A stretch of DNA of 64,000 nucleotides from DASWJZ01 sp963792885 (GTDB taxonomy: Bacteria; Pseudomonadota; Alphaproteobacteria; Rhizobiales; Afifellaceae): positions 248,001 through 312,000 of the forward strand of contig CAWBXX010000003.1 of assembly GCA_963792885.1 (NCBI GenBank). The letters run 5' to 3'. This document shows, one piece after another, positions 1 to 7,802 of this stretch. The stretch's first letter is position 1, and each line of letters starts with the position of its first letter. The notes under the pieces were generated by a model. It worked only from the letters and a program-made list of their open reading frames with translations. It had not been told where the DNA came from and made no database searches. The translations under genes were made by a program, and so were the position numbers.

Positions 1-1
1 T

Positions 2-292
2 GAGCGCGGAGAGGACGGCAGCGAGTGCGACTGGGGCAAGGTGCTCGCCTGGGAGCCGCCGCATCGCGTGGTCCTCGCCTGGCAGATCGGAGCCGACTGG
101 AAATACGACCCGGGACTGATGAGCGAGGTGGAAGTGCGATTCGTCGCCGACGGGGCAGACTTCACCCGGGTGGAGTTCGAGCACCGCAAGCTCGAGAGCT
201 ACGGCGATGTGGCGGCGAAAGTCCGCGAGTCGATCAGCTCTGCGGGCGGGTGGCCCGCACTCCTGGAAGCCTTCCGCAACGCGTGCGAATAG
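2..292 (+). CDS. SRPBCC/AHSA1-like domain protein, 3' end only
   Basis: The reading frame is open from the left edge and closes with TAG at 290-292, so the 5' part lies outside the window. The visible ~96 residues contain a W-E-P-P-H-R-V-V-L-A-W stretch followed by a strand rich in V/E/F and a closing amphipathic helix (GGWPALLEAF). This is the pattern of the C-terminal half of AHSA1/START-like SRPBCC proteins, small helix-grip folds that bind hydrophobic ligands or act in stress responses. The GTG at 41 is internal to the frame and is not taken as the start. The ligand cannot be inferred. Confidence 0.6.
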   Translation, partial: ERGEDGSECDWGKVLAWEPPHRVVLAWQIGADWKYDPGLMSEVEVRFVADGADFTRVEFEHRKLESYGDVAAKVRESISSAGGWPALLEAFRNACE

Positions 293-316
293 CGTCGCCA
301 CCCTGGAAGAGGCGCT

Positions 317-583
317 TCAGGCGGCTCTCAGCTGCGGCCGGGAGCCTGCCACCCCATTTGGGGCGTCCCAGTTCGCCGCAACGTAGCGGCTCGCTTTGTT
401 CAGGAACACGTACTTCCCGACCTCGGCAATCCACGACAGCGGAAGAACGTGGTCGAACCCGCGCCCCTCCTTCACGTTCGTCAACGTCAAAGTGTCGGCG
501 CCAACGCGGCTGACAAAACCAACTGCGCGGCCGTCAGCGGCGACGACCGCCATCTGCGTCTCTATTTTCGAGATGTCGCTCAT
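317..583 (-). CDS. DUF2171 domain protein
   Basis: An 88-residue protein with a beta-rich core (M-A-V-V-A-A-D-G-R-A-V-G-F-V, then L-P-L-S-W-I-A-E-V) that fits DUF2171, a PRC-barrel-like family of unknown role. I chose the ATG at 583 (MSDISKIE) over the in-frame start at 604 because family members begin with a short charged segment just before the first strand. It is transcribed alone; the ~250 bp upstream to position 832 holds no gene. The function is unknown. Confidence 0.55.
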   Translation of the reverse strand: MSDISKIETQMAVVAADGRAVGFVSRVGADTLTLTNVKEGRGFDHVLPLSWIAEVGKYVFLNKASRYVAANWDAPNGVAGSRPQLRAA

Positions 584-832
584 AACTCCTCCCGGCCCCC
601 GCATTTTTCGAGCTAGTAGGCCAAGTCGATAACGCCCGGATGACCGAACGATTTCACATGTATCTGGGCATCCGGCGCGCGGATTTACAGGCCCTTTCTT
701 AAGCCGGCATCCTGAGAATACCTAAAAGTCGAGCAATCGTGTGGCGGCGCGAAAAGTTATCCACCTTCTCGCCACGAGAGCGGCGTTGTCGGGGACCGGG
801 TACCGGGCGCTCCAGTTCGACACGCGCGGTCT

Positions 833-1657
833 CTAGCCCTTGATGAAGGCCAGCAGGTCGGCGTTGATCGTCGCCGCCTCCGTCGTCGGCATGCCATGCG
901 GAAAGCCCTTGTAGGTCTTGAGCGTGCCGTTCCTCAGAAGCTTCGCCGACAGTGGCCCGGACGCGACATAAGGCACGATCTGGTCGTCCTCGCTGTGCAT
1001 CACCAACACCGGAACCGTGATCTTCTTGAGGTCATCGGTGAAGTCGGTCTGCGAGAAGGCGACGATGCCGTCGTAATGGGCCTTGGCGCCGCCCATCATG
1101 CCCTGCCGCCACCAGTTCCAGATCACCGCGGAGACCGGCTGCCTGTCGGGCCGGTTGAACCCGTAGAAGGGCCCTGACGCCACATCGTAGTAGAACTTCG
1201 AGCGGTTCGCGGCGAGCGCGACCTGGAAATCGTCGAACACCTTCTTCGGAAGGCCGTCCGGGTTGGCATCCGTTTTCACCATGAGCGGCGGAACGGCACT
1301 GATGATCGCCGCCTTCGCCACCCGGCTTTCGCCGTGCCGTCCAAGATAATGCACGACCTCCCCGCCACCGGTCGAGTGGCCGACATGGATCGCGTTCTTC
1401 AGGTCGAGATGCGTGGTCACCGCCGCCAGGTCGTCGGCATAGTGGTCCATGTCGTGGCCATCCCCGACCTGGGTCGAGCGGCCGTGGCCGCGCCGGTCGT
1501 GAGCGATGACGCGGAAGCCCTGATTGAGAAAGAACAGCATCTGGGCGTCCCAATCGTCGGCCGAAAGCGGCCAGCCATGGCTGAACACGATCGGCTGACC
1601 AGAGCCCCAGTCCTTGTAGAAGATCTCGACGCCGTCCTTTGTGGTGATCGTGGGCAT
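833..1657 (-). CDS. alpha/beta hydrolase, non-heme chloroperoxidase type
   Basis: A 274-residue alpha/beta hydrolase close in layout to the cofactor-free chloroperoxidases and aryl esterases. It shows the oxyanion HGW at 27-29, the nucleophile elbow GHSTGGG with Ser95, an acid at Asp225 (HSEDD) and the catalytic His254 (FPHGM). The full family length is present. These enzymes hydrolyse esters or lactones and, with acetate and peroxide, can perform perhydrolysis. The natural substrate is unknown. It stands alone with no co-directional close neighbour. Confidence 0.85.
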   Translation of the reverse strand: MPTITTKDGVEIFYKDWGSGQPIVFSHGWPLSADDWDAQMLFFLNQGFRVIAHDRRGHGRSTQVGDGHDMDHYADDLAAVTTHLDLKNAIHVGHSTGGGEVVHYLGRHGESRVAKAAIISAVPPLMVKTDANPDGLPKKVFDDFQVALAANRSKFYYDVASGPFYGFNRPDRQPVSAVIWNWWRQGMMGGAKAHYDGIVAFSQTDFTDDLKKITVPVLVMHSEDDQIVPYVASGPLSAKLLRNGTLKTYKGFPHGMPTTEAATINADLLAFIKG

Positions 1658-1758
1658 TTGACGCTCCTTTGCTCAGCCCGAGAGCCGAGCGCCCTTATCA
1701 TGGAAAACGTATGACGGCGGCGATCATCCTCGACGCAGGTCGCACCGCTCCGCGAGTA

Positions 1759-2346
1759 TCAACGTCGGGAAGAAAATGGCAGATATCGAGGGGTCTTCTC
1801 GCAATACGCGACGTAGACCGCCCCGAGCCTGGTCCGGAGCATTTCCTCCTCCTTCGCCGCCCGCGTCGTCACCGCCAGAAAGTAGAGGAGCATCAGGCCG
1901 CCGACGAGCCAGTCCGCCGTTGCGAGGAAGAAGCCGAGGGCGAGGACGAGATAGCTCGCGTAAAGTGGGTGCCGAACGAATGCGTACGGCCCGGAATCGA
2001 CGAGGTGGTGCTCAGGAAGCGTTTCCAGCTCTCCAGACCAATGCCGCCCGAGCGTGACGTGACACCACAGAATCATGACCGCGGCGCCATCGAACAGCGC
2101 CTGTCCCGCCATCGACACGTCATGGGGCAGATGGACGAACACAAAACTCAGTTCATCGGGATCGAGGAGGAAGAGAGCAAGCGCGCCAAGCGCCGGAACA
2201 CCCGTCAAGTACTGGAGCGCCTTCGCGAAGCCTTCGGGGTAGCGCTTCCGCCTACGGATGCTCAATTGGAAAAGAAGCTGGCAGCCCCCAAGGGTACCGA
2301 GGACGAGCCAAATTTCAGCGAGCGTTGTCAGCGGGAAATCAGGCAT
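1759..2346 (-). CDS. ICMT/phospholipid methyltransferase-like membrane protein
   Basis: A 195-residue integral membrane protein with about five hydrophobic helices. The C-terminal half carries the isoprenylcysteine carboxyl methyltransferase/PEMT signature G-P-Y-A-F-V-R-H-P-L-Y-A-S-Y, followed by a paired Glu (KEEEML) and an RY(L) end (TPRYLPF). Such bacterial proteins methylate lipids or small molecules with S-adenosylmethionine. The substrate cannot be read from the sequence, and it is not in an obvious operon. Confidence 0.75.
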   Translation of the reverse strand: MPDFPLTTLAEIWLVLGTLGGCQLLFQLSIRRRKRYPEGFAKALQYLTGVPALGALALFLLDPDELSFVFVHLPHDVSMAGQALFDGAAVMILWCHVTLGRHWSGELETLPEHHLVDSGPYAFVRHPLYASYLVLALGFFLATADWLVGGLMLLYFLAVTTRAAKEEEMLRTRLGAVYVAYCEKTPRYLPFSSRR

Positions 2347-2480
2347 TGGTGCAGCTACGACGTCTCCCCCTTGTGAGAGAGACCCAGCCTATCCGGATTT
2401 GCAGCCCATACGAAACAAACCGCGTCACCAGGTCACGCCGCGTCGTGCAACCGCATTCGCGATATCCGGCGGGCACCACC

Positions 2481-2729
2481 TCAGCGCCAGGAGATCAGTT
2501 TCAGCCAAGGCCCCGAATGGAATGCGCTCATCAGCACGTACATGGGGACCATTCCGCCAAGCCACGACACACCATGCGCGGCCGAGCACATCATGTCGAC
2601 GTCTCCGCCGGACACATAGGTCAGGAGCGCCATGACGGCGAAGGTCGGCGCGGCTGCAAGGCCGAGCCAGCCGCCCGCGCCGAGCGCCGCAAGCCTGCGG
2701 CGCCCGGTTTCATTTCCAGCGGCGATCAT
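2481..2729 (-). CDS. small two-helix membrane protein coupled to the DUF899 gene
   Basis: An 82-residue protein with two hydrophobic segments (about 15-38 and 52-70) separated by GGDVDMMCSAAHG. Its ATG at 2729 shares a TGATG junction with the stop of the upstream DUF899 gene, which implies translational coupling. I do not recognise a named family. The coupling suggests it serves as membrane partner or anchor for the DUF899 protein. Confidence 0.65.
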   Translation of the reverse strand: MIAAGNETGRRRLAALGAGGWLGLAAAPTFAVMALLTYVSGGDVDMMCSAAHGVSWLGGMVPMYVLMSAFHSGPWLKLISWR

Positions 2730-3499
2730 CACGCCGCCTGCTCGTAGCTGTCGTGATGACGCCACCACACGCCCTCTTCGTTGCGTCCCTTTGGCGCGCG
2801 GTCGAGCCACTGGTACATGCCCCAGAGGCCGTCGAGTCCGCGGGCGTAGGTCGAATAGGTGTGATAGACGACGCCGTCCTCCAGCACGAAGGCGCTGAGG
2901 CCCGGCCGCTCGCGCACATAGGCGGCCGCCTCGACTCCGGACTTCGCCGCGATCTCGGTGACGATTGGCGGAAGCTTCGCCTGGGTCATCGCGTGGCCGC
3001 GGGCATAATTGTATTCGTTGTTGCCGGTGCGTTGCTGCTCCTCGGTAATCGAGACGTTGAAGTCGTAGTTGAAGTCGCCGCCCTGCGCGGACGCCCAGGG
3101 AAACGTCCAGCCCATCCGCTGTTTGAACGCCGTGAGCTTCGGAAGCGGCGCGCGGGATGACGCCCAGAGCATCACGTCGTGGTTGGCAAGGTGCACGGCG
3201 AAGCCGTTGAAGCCGTCGGCAATCGACGAGCACGAAATGCATCCCGCCTTGTAGTCCGGCCCGAACATGAAATGGTACACGAGAAGCTGCGAGCGCCCGC
3301 GGAAGAGGTCCGCGAGAGAAGCCTGCCCTTCGTCGGTGTCGAACCGGTAGTCCTTTTCCACGCGGACCCACGGCAGGTCTCGGCGCTTCTGCGCCAGCGC
3401 GTCGCTCTGCCGCGTCAGCGCCTTTTCCGCGTCGAGCAGCTGAAGCCGCGCCGCAAGCCACTCTTCGCGCGTTCCAGTCTTGTGCGTCGTCATCGTCAT
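2729..3499 (-). CDS. DUF899 family thioredoxin-like protein
   Basis: A 256-residue DUF899 protein. It starts with a helical R-E-E-W-L-A-A-R segment, then a thioredoxin-like core with Cys87-x-x-Cys90 (GCISCSS) after F-M-F-G-P-D-Y, and a conserved C-terminal half with W-G-M-Y-Q-W-L-D-R-A-P-x-G-R. The family is predicted to be redox active (peroxiredoxin/thioredoxin fold) but has no settled function. It is the first gene of a two-gene unit with the small membrane protein that overlaps its stop. Confidence 0.85.
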   Translation of the reverse strand: MTMTTHKTGTREEWLAARLQLLDAEKALTRQSDALAQKRRDLPWVRVEKDYRFDTDEGQASLADLFRGRSQLLVYHFMFGPDYKAGCISCSSIADGFNGFAVHLANHDVMLWASSRAPLPKLTAFKQRMGWTFPWASAQGGDFNYDFNVSITEEQQRTGNNEYNYARGHAMTQAKLPPIVTEIAAKSGVEAAAYVRERPGLSAFVLEDGVVYHTYSTYARGLDGLWGMYQWLDRAPKGRNEEGVWWRHHDSYEQAA

Positions 3500-3578
3500 T
3501 CTCCATATCTGTGCCGATGCGCATCAGACTAGGACCGGCATTGGCCGCCCCGGGAGTGACAAGTGTGACGGGATTTCG

Positions 3579-4797
3579 ATGGACTCGCTGATCACGGCAG
3601 CGGCTCGGGCGCTGGCGATGGGCGATCCGCTCGGCGCCCTGAACAGAGTCGCGCTCCGAGATGACGCGCCGGCACTCGCGCTTCGCGGCATCGCCATGGC
3701 CCAGCTCGGCGATCTCAGCCGCGCGAAAGCGCTGGTGCGGCAGCGCGGCCCGCGCCTTCGGTCCGAGAGAGGCCGTGGCGCGCGCGAGGTGCGTTGTCGC
3801 GGAGGCCGAGATCGCGCTCGCCTCGCGCGACCTCGCCTGGCCGACAAAGGCGCTCGCCACGGCAGCGGCGACACTCGAAGCGCACGGGGACCTGACAAAC
3901 GCCGCTCACGCGCGCTACCTCGAGGCCCGGCGTCTCGTCCTGATCGGGCGCCTGGACGAGGCCGAGCACAAGCTTGCGGAGATCGATCTTTCGGCTCTTA
4001 CACCTGCGCTGCGTGTCTTCCACGAGCTCGCGGTCGCCGGAATTTCCATGCGACGCATCCACGCGAGCGAAGCTCACGCCGCGCTCGACCGCGCCGAGGA
4101 GGCCGCGCGCTGGGCTAACATTCCGGCGCTGGCGGCGGAGGTCGACCAGGCATTCGCGGTCCTCGAAGCGCCGGCGGCCCGGCTGATCGCGCGTGGCATG
4201 GAGCGCCCTCTTCTATTGCAGGACGTGGAGACGCTCTTCGCATCGAAGGCGCTAATCATCGACGCCTGCCGCAATCTCGTGCGCGACCGGACTATGCTCG
4301 TACCGCTGGCACGACGCCCCGTGCTCTTCGTGCTCGCGCGGACGCTCGGCGAGGCATGGCCCGGCGATGTGCCGCGCGACGTGCTGCTCACCCGCGCATT
4401 CGGCGCCAAGCACGCCGACGAATCCCATCGCGCGCGGTTGCGGGTCGAGATCGGGCGGCTCCGAAGGCTGCTGCGGGCAGTTGCCCAGGTGAGCGCGACG
4501 AGAGAGGGCTTCGCGCTTTCGCCGCGCGGCGCGCGTGAGGTCGTCGTCCTGGCGCGGCCGGTGGAAGAGCGGCACGCGGCGGTACTCGCGTTCCTCGCGG
4601 ATGGCGAGTCATGGTCGGGTTCGGCGCTTGCTCTGGCGCTCGGCGCAAGCCAGCGCACCGTGCAGCGCGCACTGAAAGAGCTCGCTGCCGCCGGCAAGGT
4701 GCAGGCATTCGGTCGCGGCCGGGCACAGCGCTGGACGACCCCGACGCTGCCCGGGATTCGCGACGACCTTGTTACTCCCCGCGCCGCTCCCGGGTAG
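3579..4797 (+). CDS. helix-turn-helix regulator, frameshifted
   Basis: The ATG at 3579 opens a frame (MDSLITAAARALAMGDPLGAL) that continues homologously in the next frame from about 3745 (ARAFGPREAVARARCVVAEAE). A +1 shift therefore sits near 3738-3746, and together the pieces give about 405 residues. The N-terminal two thirds is a helical repeat, TPR-like region. The C-terminus (about 4618-4740) is a small winged-helix domain with G-A-S-Q-R-T-V-Q-R-A-L-K-E-L as recognition helix. The stop is 13 bp before the ATG of the beta-propeller gene copy at 4811, which suggests the two genes were originally an operon. The shift could be a sequencing error or real inactivation. Confidence 0.65.
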
Positions 4798-4908
4798 CTA
4801 AGGTTTGGGCATGAAGACATTGAAAGCAGAGATCATCCGGGAATACGGGCCCTTCCCCGAGGTCGAACAGGTCGACGGTGTCTCGTTCGACGGGAGGCAT
4901 GTCTGGTT
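4633..4908 (+). repeat. direct repeat copy A (~276 bp)
   Basis: Nearly identical to 6238-6512, with about four substitutions and one indel (GCTGCCC here, GCTCCC in copy B). It spans the 3' end of the HTH gene, the short spacer and the first ~98 bp of the beta-propeller gene. The identity breaks off inside coding sequence at both outer edges, which marks it as a duplication or recombination boundary and not a shared gene family. Confidence 0.9.
4811..4908 (+). pseudogene. truncated 5' end of the beta-propeller gene
   Basis: The ATG at 4811 begins the same MKTLKAEIIRE sequence as the intact gene at 6415, but homology ends at 4908. The frame then runs into unrelated sequence and stops within about 70 bp. 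It is a remnant produced by whatever created the flanking 275-bp repeats. Confidence 0.85.
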
Positions 4909-5155
4909 GCGTGGGACACGCTTCCGGCGCTGCGATCAAAGGCCAGGATTGCCACCACCACCATTTCCGCCATGACCGAAGATGAGCGCATCCACATTGC
5001 TTTTCGCGGCGCCGCCGAAGCCGGAGACCTTGGCATTGAACCGTAAAGGCGGGAAGCGCACGATGCGTTGTCAGGGGCCGCGGCAGGAAGCTCCGCCGCT
5101 CGCGTCGGCGAAGGCAGCAGGCCGCTCAGAAACAGAATGCTCTGCAAACACAGAT
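4909..5155 (-). pseudogene. 5' fragment of an outer-membrane beta-barrel protein gene
   Basis: Read on the minus strand, a hydrophobic signal-like segment (LQSILFLSGLLPSP, then RAAELPAAAPDNA) is followed in another frame by FNAKVSGFGGAAKSNVDAL and a Gly/Asn-rich stretch ending in TGA next to the repeat boundary at 4909. The arrangement parallels the start of the neighbouring decayed gene (signal segment, then FNGKVAGFGA), so this is a second, truncated paralogue in tandem. It is frameshifted and lacks the barrel, so it cannot make a functional product. Confidence 0.6.
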
Positions 5156-5970
5156 ATCCTGGCTGACTTAAATAGGGGCTATATGTGAAGCTGCCAGTCT
5201 CTGGGTCGATAACAACGGTTGGATCATCCTCGCGATGGCGCGGATCAACGTCTTGTCGCGCTGGCCGAAGTAGAAGCGCAAACCGCCAGCACGGCGCCGT
5301 CGCCGCTCTCCTATACGCTGCCCCGGACAAACAACGATGCCATGGTGCCGCCGCCGGTCGGCAAGCCCCATTCCGCGCAATCAGTGCGCTGTTGTTGCCA
5401 AAGGCGTAACTGTGGCCGATGGAGAGCTTCAGATTGTCGATCGGATAATAGGCGAGCTGCGCCAATCGAAGAAGCGCGTGTCGATGTTGACGCTGCCAAG
5501 CGCGCCGAGATCGAGTTCCCCGCCCTGCGCACCAGCCACGGCCTCCAGTGTAAAGCGTCCAGGGTAGAGCGCTGCCTCGACGGCGCCGGCATAGACATCG
5601 ACGCGCTGAAGGCATCCGCATGCAGATAGTGGCGTAGAGCTCGATAAGCCGCGCGTGGGATCGCGCCAGAACAGATGCGCGCGGTTCCGGCTACGGTGAC
5701 GCCTGAAACCGGCTGTCGAACCCGGCCGCCAATGCATCGATCTGCAAGCCATAGCGGAACCGAGCGGAACTGCGAGCGAACCGGCTCCGCATAAAGCGCC
5801 GGCTGTTGCCGCGCGCCGAACCCCGCAACCTTGCCATTGAAGCCGTCTGGCCGGCAGCGAAGGTGCACCAGCCGGGTCCGCAGCAAGGAGCTCCGCCGCT
5901 CCGGCGGCGACCCCATCAGACCGCTCAGGACCAGACACAGCCCTGATGCACGAGATATCCGTTGCGCCGT
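5150..5970 (-). pseudogene. decayed outer-membrane beta-barrel protein gene
   Basis: Barrel-like segments appear in order but in rotating frames: FNGKVAGFGA, GAGSLAVPLG, VTVAGTA, AHLFWRDPTRG, then VDVYAGAVEAALYPGRFTLE, then LAQLAYYPIDNLKLSIGHSY, then EWGLPTGGGTMASLFVRGSV, then LRFYFGQRDKTLIR, then EDDPTVVIDPETG. An in-frame TAG follows FVRGSV. From the YPIDNLKL part onward each shift is of the one-base-deletion type. Together they outline one outer-membrane protein that can no longer be translated. I do not know its specific family. Confidence 0.65.
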
Positions 5971-6115
5971 CCGCATGGCTGATCCCAAGGCATTGCGTGG
6001 AGCGGTCTGGCGTCATTGTTGCGCGCCCGGCGCCGTGGGAACAAGAAATCGGCTCCGCCCGCCTTGGTTTCCCCCAACTTTAAGTGACACAGCATCTTCG
6101 GTTCAGGCGCTTCCT

Positions 6116-6237
6116 TCACGCCTCGAAGTAGGCCGCGACGAGCGTGAACAGGGCAAAACCGCCGATGAAGAAACCTGCCGAAAGTCGCGTGTCCTCGGCG
6201 GCTTCGTGCGCTTCCCGGAGCATATCCTCGACTTGCG
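6116..6237 (-). pseudogene. 3' fragment of a small membrane protein gene
   Basis: On the minus strand, Q-V-E-D-M-L-R-E-A-H-E-A-A-E-D-T-R-L is followed by one transmembrane helix (SAGFFIGGFALFTLVAAYFEA) and a stop at 6116. The coding sense begins exactly where direct-repeat copy B begins (6238), so the 5' part was lost at that junction. It belongs to the foreign segment between the repeats. The family is not identified. Confidence 0.5.
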
Positions 6238-6512
6238 CTGGCGCTTGGCGCGAGCCAGCGCACCGTGCAGCGCGCACTGAAAGAGCTCGCTGCCGCCGGC
6301 AAGGTGCAGGCATTCGGTCGCGGCCGGGCACAGCGCTGGACGACCCCGACGCTCCCGGGATTCGCGACGACCTTGTTACTCCCCGCGCCGCTCCCGGGTA
6401 GCTAAGGTTTGGGCATGAAGACATTGAAAGCAGAGATCATCCGGGAACACGGGCCCTTCCCCGAGGTCGAACAGGTCGCCGGTGTCTCGTTCGACGGGAG
6501 GCATGTCTGGTT
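6238..6512 (+). repeat. direct repeat copy B (~275 bp)
   Basis: Second copy of the repeat at 4633-4908. Here the HTH 3' end is a promoterless remnant, while the beta-propeller gene that starts inside it (6415) continues intact. The 1.33 kb between the copies (4909-6237) holds only minus-strand gene remnants. Confidence 0.9.
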
Positions 6513-7065
6513 CGCGTCTGGGAACCGGCTGAACGCGTTCGATCCGGAGAGCGGCAGGATGATGCGCTCGATCGATGTCCCCGCCCATGCAGGGACGGCT
6601 TTCGACGGAAAGCACCTGTTCCAGGTCTCCGAGAGTCGCATCCAGAAGATCGATCCGACGACGGGGCGCGTGCTCTCCTCGATCCCGGCGCCCGGCGGCG
6701 GCGGCAACTCGGGGCTGGCCTGGGCCGAGGGCATGCTTTGGGTCGGCCAGCACCGAGAGCGGAAGATCCATCAGGTCGACCCAGACACCGGCGAGGTGCT
6801 GCGCACGATCCAGTCCAACCGCTTCGTCACCGGCGTCACTTGGGTCGATGGCGAGCTCTGGCACGCCACCTGGGAAGGCGACGAAAGCGAGCTGCGGCGC
6901 ATCGATCCTGAGACCGGCGAGGTGCTGGAGCAGATCGAGATGCCGCGCGGCGTCACCGTATCGGGGCTTGAATCCAACGGGAAGGATCAATTCTTTTGCG
7001 GAGGCGGAAGAAGCGGCAAGGTGAGAGCCGTCCGCCGGCCCAGCCGAGGGTCCAGAGCGGCGTGA
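6415..7065 (+). CDS. beta-propeller protein, glutamine cyclotransferase/YncE-like
   Basis: A 216-residue protein with repeated blades of the type F-D-G-x-H-L-F..I-x-K-I-D-P-x-T-G-R-V-L, each ending in D-P-(D/E)-T-G-E-V-L. This is typical of glutamine cyclotransferase-like and YVTN/YncE-like propellers. Five to six blade motifs are visible. It has no signal peptide. The ATG at 6415 was chosen over a TTG two codons upstream. It lies behind a duplicated remnant of the HTH gene with which it was probably co-transcribed. The substrate is unknown. Confidence 0.75.
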   Translation: MKTLKAEIIREHGPFPEVEQVAGVSFDGRHVWFASGNRLNAFDPESGRMMRSIDVPAHAGTAFDGKHLFQVSESRIQKIDPTTGRVLSSIPAPGGGGNSGLAWAEGMLWVGQHRERKIHQVDPDTGEVLRTIQSNRFVTGVTWVDGELWHATWEGDESELRRIDPETGEVLEQIEMPRGVTVSGLESNGKDQFFCGGGRSGKVRAVRRPSRGSRAA

Positions 7066-7136
7066 GGACGACTATCGCTCGGCCAACATCATCTTCGACA
7101 CGCTGGTCATCCCGTTCGCCTCGACAGCGCTCCGCC

Positions 7137-7154
7137 TCACTCCCACTCGATTGC
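7137..7154 (+). repeat. guaA 3'-end-like repeat 1
   Basis: TCACTCCCACTCGATTGC matches the last 18 bp of guaA (9706-9723) at 15 of 18 positions. On the minus strand it reads A-I-E-W-E-stop, as guaA ends T-I-E-W-E-stop. No other guaA sequence is attached, so it resembles an attachment-site remnant. Confidence 0.5.
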
Positions 7155-7181
7155 AGACAGCGCCTATGCGCGCGAGAGCCG

Positions 7182-7193
7182 CCACTCGATGGT
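7182..7193 (+). repeat. guaA 3'-end-like repeat 2 (short)
   Basis: CCACTCGATGGT is an exact 12-bp match to the guaA 3' end at 9712-9723, only 28 bp from repeat 1. It is short enough that chance cannot be excluded on its own. Confidence 0.35.
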
Positions 7194-7249
7194 AGGCGAC
7201 GTCTGCAATCAGCGACGCTCCGGTTGTGGACGTTCCCTGGATGGAAGGG

Positions 7250-7624
7250 TTAGGCCTCAGGTTCGTGGCAGACCGCTTCGATGTTGTGCCCGTCCGGACC
7301 AATGACGAAAGCTGCATAGTAGTTCGCGTGGTAGTGCGGGCGCAGACCAGGCGGACCATTGTCCTTGCCGCCCGCCTCCAGAGCCGCGCGATAGAAAGCT
7401 TCGACCTGCCGGCAACTCTCGACCCTGAAAGCCAAGTGAAGATGCGCTGGCTTCTCCTCCGTTTGGTACAAGCACAATGACACCTTATTATTTGAGCTAA
7501 GCTCGACACCGTATGTCGGCGACCCCTCCGAGACAATAACTACGCCGAGCGGTTCAAGTGCCTTGAGGAAGAACGCTTTGCTCGCCGTATAGTCGCTGAC
7601 CCCGAACTTGACATGGTCAAACAT
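7250..7624 (-). CDS. VOC family (glyoxalase-fold) protein
   Basis: A 124-residue single vicinal-oxygen-chelate module. It starts M-F-D-H-V-K-F-G-V-S-D with the first His ligand and ends G-P-D-G-H-N-I-E-A-V-C-H with the closing metal-site Glu; A-H-L-H-L-A-F gives the middle ligand region. Proteins of this length are usually lyases, dioxygenase-like enzymes or antibiotic-binding proteins. The substrate is not predictable. It sits between guaA-like repeats 2 and 3. Confidence 0.85.
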   Translation of the reverse strand: MFDHVKFGVSDYTASKAFFLKALEPLGVVIVSEGSPTYGVELSSNNKVSLCLYQTEEKPAHLHLAFRVESCRQVEAFYRAALEAGGKDNGPPGLRPHYHANYYAAFVIGPDGHNIEAVCHEPEA

Positions 7625-7674
7625 GAGATCTCCTGAAATGGGAGGGTCCCTATTTCACTCCGTACTACGCTCCC

Positions 7675-7692
7675 TCATTCCCACCCGATGGT
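7675..7692 (+). repeat. guaA 3'-end-like repeat 3
   Basis: TCATTCCCACCCGATGGT matches guaA 9706-9723 at 17 of 18 positions and reads T-I-G-W-E-stop on the minus strand. The flanking sequence is unrelated to guaA. With the genuine guaA end it brackets the monooxygenase/TetR pair. Confidence 0.6.
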
Positions 7693-7802
7693 GTTTATGC
7701 CGAACCGCCGCTCGAACGATTCTCGGTGATCTGTCCAAGTGGCTGCATCTCGATGATGGCGGTGATTTGCCTAACGATCAGACACGGCATGGTCCACCAG
7801 AC

